Shown piece by piece: positions 1 through 5,828 of a DNA stretch of 6,557 nucleotides. A program made the position numbers and the translations under genes. The notes beneath the pieces are model-generated. The model saw only the letters and a list, made by a program, of their open reading frames with translations, searched no databases and was not told the origin of the DNA. Origin of the DNA: Hyphomicrobiales bacterium (GTDB lineage: Bacteria; Pseudomonadota; Alphaproteobacteria; Rhizobiales; Kaistiaceae); assembly GCA_017305815.1 (NCBI GenBank), contig JAFKJZ010000239.1, positions 1 through 6,557 on the forward strand, read 5' to 3'. The stretch's first letter is position 1. Every line of letters starts with the position of its first letter.

Positions 1-2955
1 GGCGATCACCAGTCCCATGTTGAAGCGGGACACGGCCCCTGCCCCGGTCGCCGTGATCAGCGGGATGACGCCGAGCACCATCGCCGCCGTCGTCATCAGG
101 ATCGGCCGCAGGCGGATGCCGCAGGCGGCCTCGATCGCCTCACGCTTCGACTTGCCGGCCATCTGCTCGGCATTGGCGAATTCGACGATCAGAATGCCAT
201 GCTTGCTGATCAGCCCCATCAGCGTCACCAGCCCGACCTCGGTATAGATGTTGAGGCTGGCGCCGCCGATGCCGACGCTGATGAAGAGCAGCGCGCCGGC
301 GATCGACATCGGCACCGACACCAGGATGATGACCGGATCGCGGAAACTCTCGAACAGGGCCGCCAGCGCCAGGTAGATGATGATCAGCGCGAAGCCGAAG
401 GTGACGAGGAAGCCCGAGGATTCCTGGATGTACTGGCGCGACAGGCCGCCATAATCGACCGAATAGCCCTGTGGCAGGGTGCGGACGGCGAGATCCTGCA
501 GGAACTTCAGCGCGTCGGCCTGCGCCACGCCGGGCGCGGCGACGCCCTGGATCGTCGCGCTGTTCAGCTGCTGGAAATGGTTGATCGATTCCGGGATGAC
601 CTTGGTCGTGATCGAGGCGACCGCCGAGAGCGGGATCGGCACGCCGTTCACCACGCCGACATAGTAGTTCATCAATTGCTGCGGATTGAGCCGGCTCGTC
701 TGCTGCACCTGCGGGATCACCTTGTAGGAGCGGTTGGCGAGGCTGAAATAATTGACGTAGCCGCCGCCCAGCATCCCGCCCAGCGCCGCGCCGACCTGGC
801 TCATGTTGAGGCCGAGCTGGGCAGTCTTGTCACGATCGATCTGGACCACGGATTGCGGGCTGTCGATCTTCAGGTCGCTGTCGAGGAAGATGAAGAGCCC
901 GCTCTTCAGCGCCGCCTGCAGGAAGCCCTGCGCCACGTCGTTGAGACGCTCGAAGCTGTCCGTCGTGCTCAGCACGAACTGGATCGGCAGGCCCTGGCTG
1001 CCCGGCAAAGGCGGCAGTTGGAAGGCGGCCGCGCGTACCCCTGCCACGCCGTTCAGCTGCTGCTGGATCACCGGCTGCAGATCGTTGGTGGTGCGGGTGC
1101 GCTGGTCCCAGGGCGTGAACACCATGCCGGCGATCGAAGTGCTCGGCGCGTCGATCTGGAACACATGCGCGGTTTCGGGATAGCCGGCCATGATGCCGTG
1201 GACCTGGGACGAATAGAGCAGCTTCTGCTGCAGCGTGGCGTTGGGGGCCGGCGTCGACGAGGAGATGATGACGCCCTGATCCTCCTGCGGCGCCAGCTCG
1301 CTCTTGGCGGTCGAATAGAGGAAATAGATGCTGCCGAGCACGATCAGCGCGAAGGTGACGGTGACCGGCAGGTAGCGGAAGCTGCCGCGCAGCCAGCGCT
1401 CGTAGCGGTCGCGGATGCGATTGAAGATGCGGTCGATCAGGCCGGCGAAGCGGTCCTGCCAGCCGCGCCCGTCATGGTCGCGCGCCCGCAGGATGCGCGA
1501 GCACATCATCGGCGACAGCGTCAGCGCCACGACGGCCGACATCGTCACCGCGCCGACCAGCGTGAAGGCGAATTCGGTGAACAGCGCGCCGGTGAGGCCG
1601 CCCTGGAAGCCGATCGGCACATAGACCGCGACGAGCACCACCGTCATGGCGAGAATCGGCCCGCCCAGTTCGCGCGCCGCCGCGATGGCCGCCGGCATCG
1701 GCTGCACGCCCTCATCCAGATGCCGGTTGACGTTCTCGACGACGATGATGGCATCGTCGACGACGAGACCGATGGCCAGCACCAGCGCCAGCAGCGTCAG
1801 GAGGTTGATCGAGAAGCCGAGGGCCAGCATGACCGCAAAGGCGCCGATCAGCGACAGCGGAATGGCGATGGTCGGGATCAGCACCGAGCGCAGCGAGCCG
1901 AGGAAGGCGAAGATCACCAGCGTGACGATCACCAGCGCCTCCAGCAGCGTCAGGATCACCTCGCGGATCGAGCTGTTCACGAAATCGGTCGAGTCGTAGA
2001 CGATGGCGCCGCGCAGGCCGGCCGGAAGCTGGTCGTGGATCTCCGGGAACACCGCCCGCACGCCGGCGATGACGTTGAGCAGATTGGCGCCCGGCGCAAC
2101 CTGGACGCCGATATAGACGGCCTGCTTGCCGTCGAAGGCGACCTGCGATTCATAGTCGTCGGCGCCGAGCGAGACATTGGCGACGTCCTTCAGGCGGACG
2201 ATGGCGCCATTCGCCGATTTGATCACCAGATCCGAGAACTCGCGGACATTGTGCAGGCTGGTCGAGGCGGTCAGGTTGACCTGGACCATCTGGCCCTTGG
2301 TGGTGCCGAGGCCTGCGATATAATCGTTTTGCTGCAACGCGTTGGCGACATCGGTTGCTGTCAGGTTGTAGGCGGCGAGCCTGGCGGGATCGAGCCAGGC
2401 GCGGAGCGCGAAATTCTGGCCGCCGAGGATCTCCGCCGTCTGCACGCCGGGCACCGCCTGCAGCTTTGGCTGGACGACGCGGGTCAGGTAGTCGGTGATC
2501 TTGTTGCGCGGCAGCGCGTCGCTGTCGAAGCCCATATACATGGCGTCGATCGTCTGCCCGACCTTCACGGTCAGGACCGGCTGCTGGGTGCCGGAGGGCA
2601 ACTGGTTCAGGACCGAGGCGACCTTGGTGTTGATCTCGGTCAGCGCCTTGTCGGCGTCGTAGTTCAGCCGGAGATAGATGGTGATGACGTTGACGCCGGT
2701 CTGGCTGGTCGAGCTCATGTAGTCGATGCCATTGGCCTGGGCGATGGCGTTCTCCAGCGGCGTGGCGATGAAGCCGGCGATGACGTCGGGATCGGCGCCG
2801 TAATAGGTGGTCGTCACGGTGACGACGGTGTTCTCGGTGCGCGGATATTGCAGCACGGGCAGCGAGCCGATGGCGCGAAGGCCAAGCACCAGGATCATCA
2901 GGCTTACGACGATCGCCAGGACCGGGCGGCGGATGAAGAGATCGGTGAAGTTCAT
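1..2955 (-). CDS. RND efflux permease, HAE1 family (C-terminus cut by window edge)
   Basis: This is the inner-membrane pump of a tripartite RND system, which exchanges protons for drugs or other amphiphiles and passes them to the periplasmic adaptor. The frame is open for 985 codons from ATG and runs off the window; relatives have about 1,020-1,050 residues, so only the end of the last helix and the tail are missing. The N-terminus MNFTDLFIRRPVLAIVVSL is typical, followed by TM1 (about 10-30), the first periplasmic porter/docking loop, TM2-TM6 (about 335-490), TM7 near 525, a second large loop, and TM8-TM12 from about 845. The proton-relay residues known from AcrB are all visible: D400 and D401 in GLVVDDAIIVVENV (TM4), K918 in MGLISKHGILIVEF (TM10), and R948 and T955 in RLRPILMTT (TM11). 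It lies 53 bp after the adaptor gene, so the two are probably co-transcribed. The residues indicate an intact, active HAE1-type pump rather than a heavy-metal type. The substrate cannot be told from the sequence. Confidence 0.96.
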   Translation of the reverse strand, partial: MNFTDLFIRRPVLAIVVSLMILVLGLRAIGSLPVLQYPRTENTVVTVTTTYYGADPDVIAGFIATPLENAIAQANGIDYMSSTSQTGVNVITIYLRLNYDADKALTEINTKVASVLNQLPSGTQQPVLTVKVGQTIDAMYMGFDSDALPRNKITDYLTRVVQPKLQAVPGVQTAEILGGQNFALRAWLDPARLAAYNLTATDVANALQQNDYIAGLGTTKGQMVQVNLTASTSLHNVREFSDLVIKSANGAIVRLKDVANVSLGADDYESQVAFDGKQAVYIGVQVAPGANLLNVIAGVRAVFPEIHDQLPAGLRGAIVYDSTDFVNSSIREVILTLLEALVIVTLVIFAFLGSLRSVLIPTIAIPLSLIGAFAVMLALGFSINLLTLLALVLAIGLVVDDAIIVVENVNRHLDEGVQPMPAAIAAARELGGPILAMTVVLVAVYVPIGFQGGLTGALFTEFAFTLVGAVTMSAVVALTLSPMMCSRILRARDHDGRGWQDRFAGLIDRIFNRIRDRYERWLRGSFRYLPVTVTFALIVLGSIYFLYSTAKSELAPQEDQGVIISSSTPAPNATLQQKLLYSSQVHGIMAGYPETAHVFQIDAPSTSIAGMVFTPWDQRTRTTNDLQPVIQQQLNGVAGVRAAAFQLPPLPGSQGLPIQFVLSTTDSFERLNDVAQGFLQAALKSGLFIFLDSDLKIDSPQSVVQIDRDKTAQLGLNMSQVGAALGGMLGGGYVNYFSLANRSYKVIPQVQQTSRLNPQQLMNYYVGVVNGVPIPLSAVASITTKVIPESINHFQQLNSATIQGVAAPGVAQADALKFLQDLAVRTLPQGYSVDYGGLSRQYIQESSGFLVTFGFALIIIYLALAALFESFRDPVIILVSVPMSIAGALLFISVGIGGASLNIYTEVGLVTLMGLISKHGILIVEFANAEQMAGKSKREAIEAACGIRLRPILMTTAAMVLGVIPLITATGAGAVSRFNMGLVIA

Positions 2956-2973
2956 GGCTCACCTGGCTCACCT
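2956..2973 (-). promoter_or_regulatory. Duplicated Shine-Dalgarno element before the RND permease
   Basis: Read on the minus strand, the 9-mer AGGTGAGCC occurs twice in perfect tandem and ends directly at the permease ATG. AGGTGA matches the right half of the anti-Shine-Dalgarno complement. In the start-proximal copy its AGG lies 6 nt from the ATG, which is good spacing; the distal copy is 9 nt further away. The proximal copy is enough to fix the start at 2955. Whether the second copy acts as a standby ribosome site or is only a small duplication cannot be told here. Confidence 0.7.
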
Positions 2974-2981
2974 TGCCCCGG

Positions 2982-2998
2982 GAGGCGGCAACCGCCCC
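2982..2998 (-). other. Intercistronic GC-rich hairpin between adaptor and permease
   Basis: In the minus-strand transcript, GGGGCGG-type bases pair with CCGCCTC across a 3-nt TTG loop. The stem is 7 bp with one G-U pair. It lies between the adaptor stop codon and the duplicated ribosome-binding element. No T-run follows, so it is not a standard intrinsic terminator. It could affect mRNA decay or processing and so the adaptor-to-permease ratio, but short GC stems also arise by chance at this base composition. Confidence 0.4.
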
Positions 2999-3008
2999 GC
3001 CCGAGGCA

Positions 3009-4139
3009 TCATTTGTCGACCGGCCTGGGGTTGGCTTCATTGGCGGGCTGCACCGTGTTGTCGACATGCACGGGCGTGCCGTTGCGCAGCTTCAGCTGGC
3101 CTGCCGTGACGACGGTCTCGCCCGCCTTGACGCCGTCGAGGATCGCGACCTGATCGCCGCGCGTCGGCCCGGTGGTGACGAAGGCCTGCCGGGCCACGAG
3201 CTGCGGCTGGCCGTTGGCATCCTTGCCCTTGTCATCGACGAGATAGGCGATGTCGCCATAGGAATTATAGGCGATCGCCGTCTGCGGCAGCGTCACATAG
3301 TGCTGCGGCGCAGCGGTCTCGATGTCGACGGTGGCGAACATGCCCGGCAGCAGCAGGAAATCCTTGTTCTCGACGGAGGCGCGGATCTGCACCGTCCGCG
3401 TCGCGGTATCGACCTGCGCGTTGATCGACGACACCTCGCCCTTGAAGCTGCGGTTGGGGAAGGTGTCGACCTTGGCGGTGACGGGCTGGCCCTTGCGGAT
3501 CGAGGCCAGCGCCTGCTGCGGCACGTAGAAATCGACATAGATCGGATCGAGCTGCTGCAGCGTGACGATCGGCGTCCCGGCCGGGAGATACTGGCCGAGA
3601 TCGACCTGGCGGATGCCGAGCCGGCCGGAGAACGGCGCCTTGACCGACTTGTAGTCGACCAGCGCCTGCTGCTGGTCGGCGAGCGACTCGGCGCTCAACA
3701 GGTTGGACTTGTCGGTATCGACCTGCTGCTGCGCGATCGCCTGGTTCTTCAGGAGGCGGCTGTCGCGCTCGAAGACGATGCGCTGCAGGTCGGCGGTCGC
3801 CTTCAGCGCGTTCAGGTGGGCGATGTCGTCGGAAGCCTCCAGCTCCAGCAGCAGGTCGCCCGCCTTGACGTCGGCCCCGGATTCGAAATGCAGGGCCGAG
3901 ACGATGCCCGGCACCTCGGCGCTCAGATTGGCGCCGTTGACCGCCCGCACGCTGCCGACCGCCTCGAGGGTGGAGCGCCAGTCCTGTGCCGTCGCGACCG
4001 TCGTCGACACCGTCTGCGGCGGATTGGCGAGCGACGCCATCACCTTCTGGATCATCGACGCCTTGAACAGCTGGAAGCCGAAGACGCCGCCGAGGACCAC
4101 GCCGGTCAGCACCAGCATGATCACCATGCGCTTGATCAT
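3009..4139 (-). CDS. RND periplasmic adaptor (HlyD/AcrA-type membrane fusion protein)
   Basis: This 376-residue protein bridges the RND pump and an outer-membrane channel. Residues 5-25 form one hydrophobic segment flanked by IKR. No lipobox cysteine is present, so it is probably held by an uncleaved membrane anchor rather than a lipid, unlike AcrA or MexA. The first lipoyl half is at about 68-102 (AEVPGIVSALHFESGADVKAG). A Gln/Ala-rich alpha-helical hairpin follows at about 103-165, then the second lipoyl half at 166-200 (VKAPFSGRLGIRQVDLGQ). The beta-barrel spans about 200-285 (PIYVDFYVPQ to LPGMFATVDIE), and the membrane-proximal domain 290-365. Length and domain order match the family. 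The ATG at 4139 has AAGGTGG 4 nt upstream; in-frame ATGs at codons 5 and 8 are possible but lack that spacing. It is the first gene of the operon with the permease downstream. The style resembles MexH/MexJ-type adaptors, but the exact subfamily is uncertain. Confidence 0.95.
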   Translation of the reverse strand: MIKRMVIMLVLTGVVLGGVFGFQLFKASMIQKVMASLANPPQTVSTTVATAQDWRSTLEAVGSVRAVNGANLSAEVPGIVSALHFESGADVKAGDLLLELEASDDIAHLNALKATADLQRIVFERDSRLLKNQAIAQQQVDTDKSNLLSAESLADQQQALVDYKSVKAPFSGRLGIRQVDLGQYLPAGTPIVTLQQLDPIYVDFYVPQQALASIRKGQPVTAKVDTFPNRSFKGEVSSINAQVDTATRTVQIRASVENKDFLLLPGMFATVDIETAAPQHYVTLPQTAIAYNSYGDIAYLVDDKGKDANGQPQLVARQAFVTTGPTRGDQVAILDGVKAGETVVTAGQLKLRNGTPVHVDNTVQPANEANPRPVDK

Positions 4140-4143
4140 CTCG

Positions 4144-4157
4144 CCACCTTCGCGAAG
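4144..4157 (-). promoter_or_regulatory. Ribosome-binding site of the adaptor, overlapped by a 10-bp palindrome
   Basis: On the minus strand AAGGTGG (4144-4150) stands 4 nt before the adaptor ATG and is the likely Shine-Dalgarno sequence. It overlaps CTTCGCGAAG (4148-4157), a perfect 10-bp palindrome. This might be a protein site, or in RNA a very short stem that hides part of the SD. At this length chance is a fair explanation. Confidence 0.5.
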
Positions 4158-4201
4158 TCGGCCGGCAGGCGCAGCGCGGCGATTGCCGGTAACCCTTAGC
4201 G

Positions 4202-4229
4202 ATATAAGGCGACGCGAGGCCGGGTCGAG
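4202..4229 (-). promoter_or_regulatory. Candidate sigma-70-type promoter of the adaptor-permease operon
   Basis: On the minus strand CTCGAC (4224-4229) and TTATAT (4202-4207) are separated by 16 bp. Each hexamer differs by one base from the alphaproteobacterial pattern CTTGAC / CTATAT. Transcription would start near 4195, leaving a leader of about 55 nt before the adaptor ATG. It is the only AT-rich patch in the 187-bp gap, which supports the call. The efflux genes could therefore be transcribed separately from the flavin reductase gene upstream. No clear operator is seen beside it. Confidence 0.5.
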
Positions 4230-4248
4230 TTCACCCCTCGCCTTCCAA

Positions 4249-4297
4249 CGCTCCGCGATGTCGCAGCCGGTGGCGCCTCAGTCGGCGAGGCGGAGCG
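4249..4297 (-). repeat. Overlapping inverted repeats after the flavin reductase gene
   Basis: This is the non-coding stretch between the flavin reductase stop and the efflux promoter. CGCTCCGC (4249-4256) is repeated inverted as GCGGAGCG (4290-4297), and within it CGCCTC (4274-4279) pairs with GAGGCG (4287-4292) across 7 nt. The two structures share bases and cannot form together; CCTCGCC at 4236-4242 can also pair with 4284-4290. No T-run follows any stem, so a Rho-independent terminator is not supported, but the region may end or stabilise the upstream transcript. Confidence 0.3.
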
Positions 4298-4326
4298 AAG
4301 AAGAACCCTGCATGAGCGGGATCGAG

Positions 4327-4980
4327 CTATTTTCTGCCGTTCTGCCATTCGGCGACGGATTGGGTCTTGATGTCGAACTGCGCCCGGGTCGAGGCATAGG
4401 TGTGCCCGCCCATCCGGCCTATGGCGTCCATCTTGATCTGGTCGACGTGCAGGCTCTCGCGATCGACGGCGTCCTCGCGGACGAAAACGCCGAGCACCTC
4501 GCCCAGGATGATCTCGCGTGCGTGCCCGAGCTCCAGCGTCATGTAGCGCTTGCATTCGAGCGCCGCCGGCGCCTCGAGGATGCGCGGGCTGCGGACGTTC
4601 AGCCCTGGCACGGTGGTCAGGCCGGCCTCGGCGAGTTCGTCGACCTCGGGGCCGAACTTGATCGCACAGATCTCCATCTTCTTGACCAGCGCGTCGTCGA
4701 CGATGTGGACGGTGAATTCGCCCGTCTCGCGAATGTTTCGCGCCGTGTCCTTGAAGCGCATGTCGTCATAGTTCTCGACGCCGATGGCGACGATGGCGGG
4801 ATCATGCGTCAGCACGTTGAAGAAGCTGAACGGTCCGGCGTTTCGGCGGCCGTTTCGGTCGACGGTGCTGACGAAGGCGATCGGACGAGGGATGACCGTG
4901 CCGATCAGCAGCTTGTAGCGCTGGCGCTCGGTCAGCTCGGCAAAGTCGAAATGCAGGTGGCTCTGGGCGCGGGCGTTCAT
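4327..4980 (-). CDS. Flavin reductase-like protein (DIM6/NTAB, FMN-binding split barrel)
   Basis: This 217-residue protein belongs to the family of FMN-binding flavin reductases (flavoredoxin/DIM6-NTAB type, COG1853-like). Many members use NAD(P)H to reduce flavin for a partner oxygenase, though many are uncharacterised. Visible family marks are IPRPIAFVST (30-39), N47 followed by PFSFFN (50-55), which shape the flavin site, KDTARNIRETGEF (77-89), and a C-terminal HVDQIKMDAIGRMGGHTYAST block (178-198). It has no signal peptide or membrane segment, so it should be cytoplasmic. The ATG overlaps the stop of the GntR gene as ATGA (4977-4980), and only a weak GGCGAG precedes it, so translational coupling is likely. 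A partner monooxygenase is not in the window. The neighbouring amidohydrolase and GntR regulator suggest a role in breaking down a nitrogen-containing or other small organic compound, which is inference. The family assignment is firm and the substrate unknown. Confidence 0.92.
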   Translation of the reverse strand: MNARAQSHLHFDFAELTERQRYKLLIGTVIPRPIAFVSTVDRNGRRNAGPFSFFNVLTHDPAIVAIGVENYDDMRFKDTARNIRETGEFTVHIVDDALVKKMEICAIKFGPEVDELAEAGLTTVPGLNVRSPRILEAPAALECKRYMTLELGHAREIILGEVLGVFVREDAVDRESLHVDQIKMDAIGRMGGHTYASTRAQFDIKTQSVAEWQNGRK

Positions 4981-5651
4981 TTGGAACTCGCCGTCTTGCT
5001 GGGCTTGGCGGTGGGCTTGGGTGCCTGGCGGGCGGTGACGGCCGCGGCGTAGTGCGACAGCACATCGCCGAGCGCAGCCGGCTTCTCGTCGTCGCCGCCG
5101 AGCAGGGCGCGCCGCTCGACGGCGCCGATATGCGTGTTCATGATGGCGACCGCCTCCTCGGCCTTGCCGGCGCTCAGCGCCGCGATCAGCGCCGAATGCT
5201 CCTCGATGGCGCAATCGGACGAGTGCGGCCGGCCGAAGACAGCCAGAATCAGCGAACAGCGCGTGATCAACTCGCGCAGATAGCGCTCCAGCAGGGCGTT
5301 GCCGCTCAGATGGGCCAGCCGCAGGTGAAACTCGCCTGCCAGATGGATCGAGACGCGCTCGTCCTGACGGGATCGGGCTTCGTCTTCCTGGCGCGCGCGC
5401 CGCACGCCGAAGACGTCGCGCGCCTCGGCGAGGGTCGGCTGCGCGACAGTGGCTGTGCGCTTCGGATGAGCGTCGACGAGGCCCTCTGCCTCAAGCTTGG
5501 CCAGCACGGCGCGGACCAGCGTGCGGCTCATGGCGAACTGCTCGCCGATCACGTCCTCCGGCAGCTTGGTGCCAGGCTTCAGGGCCTGTTCGATGATCGC
5601 CTGCCGGAGCGCCTCATGGGCAACTTCGATACGCGGAGACGGGCGCGCCAT
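4977..5651 (-). CDS. GntR-family transcriptional regulator, FCD subgroup, shortened effector domain
   Basis: This is a 224-residue cytoplasmic DNA-binding regulator. Residues about 9-70 form the winged helix-turn-helix: EALRQAIIEQALKPGTKLPE, then IGEQFAMSRTLVRAVLAKLEAEGLV. The C-terminal all-helical FCD domain follows, with the three histidines that usually bind metal in this fold: H109 (GEFHLRLA), H152 (EEHSALIAAL) and H174 (MNTHIG). The usual Asp four residues before the first His is Ala here (A105). From VRRA (83-86) to the FH motif there are only about 25 residues where relatives usually have about 45-50, so most of the first FCD helix region seems absent. The tail (208-224) is Lys/Pro/Ser/Ala-rich. 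I chose ATG 5651 because AAGAGGT (5658-5664) lies 6 nt upstream; a TTG at 5693 would fall inside the candidate -10 box. It probably controls the coupled flavin reductase gene, itself and perhaps the amidohydrolase. Confidence 0.9.
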   Translation of the reverse strand: MARPSPRIEVAHEALRQAIIEQALKPGTKLPEDVIGEQFAMSRTLVRAVLAKLEAEGLVDAHPKRTATVAQPTLAEARDVFGVRRARQEDEARSRQDERVSIHLAGEFHLRLAHLSGNALLERYLRELITRCSLILAVFGRPHSSDCAIEEHSALIAALSAGKAEEAVAIMNTHIGAVERRALLGGDDEKPAALGDVLSHYAAAVTARQAPKPTAKPSKTASSK

Positions 5652-5694
5652 GGGAAGACCTCTTGTCCTCGGAACATCATCCCACGCGTACAAG

Positions 5695-5724
5695 ATATAG
5701 CCTTCTTAGTATACAAAAATCGAT
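5695..5724 (-). promoter_or_regulatory. Candidate promoter of the gntR-flavin reductase operon with operator-like palindrome
   Basis: On the minus strand CTATAT (5695-5700) matches the alphaproteobacterial -10 pattern exactly. A weak -35 (ATCGAT, 5719-5724, 3 of 6) stands 18 bp upstream. Between them lies TTAGTATACAAA (5706-5717, plus-strand reading), in which five of six base pairs are symmetric around GTATAC. This resembles the TNGT-ACNA and TTGTATACAA-type operators known for FadR/FCD-subgroup GntR proteins. A repressor bound here would block polymerase, so autoregulation is the simplest reading. A second perfect palindrome, TCGATCGA (5720-5727), abuts it. The start would be near 5688, with a leader of about 37 nt. 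The rest of the 177-bp gap up to 5828 shows no gene and no convincing terminator for the amidohydrolase. Confidence 0.5.
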
Positions 5725-5828
5725 CGAAATGCCGCTTGAATAGGCAGTCACCGAGGTATCGGATCCCATCCGCGCCAATCCGGTCGCCGCAGCCCTGCCC
5801 AACGCGATCGATCCGTGGCCGGACCGGC

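Noticed and set aside
199..3153. A 984-codon open frame on the plus strand opposite the permease gene
   Set aside because: The minus strand encodes a full set of RND motifs with all proton-relay residues. The plus product is a low-complexity Asp/His/Arg/Gln mixture without any domain, and it arises from the GC-rich third positions of the real gene.
2973..4199. A 408-codon plus-strand frame opposite the adaptor
   Set aside because: The opposite strand is a complete HlyD-type adaptor with the expected length and domain order. The plus product is Asp/Arg/Leu-rich with no recognisable fold.
4274..4292. Stem-loop after the flavin reductase gene as a Rho-independent terminator
   Set aside because: The stem is only 6 bp and no T-run follows on either strand.
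5652..5693. Longer GntR start at a TTG codon (5693)
   Set aside because: The extra 14 residues are unlike the family N-terminus, the TTG overlaps the candidate -10 box region, and the ATG at 5651 has a well-spaced AAGAGGT.
5818..5828. GCCGGaCCGGC palindrome directly after the amidohydrolase stop, considered as a terminator
   Set aside because: Only one base separates the arms, so a stable hairpin could keep about 3 pairs, and no T-run follows.
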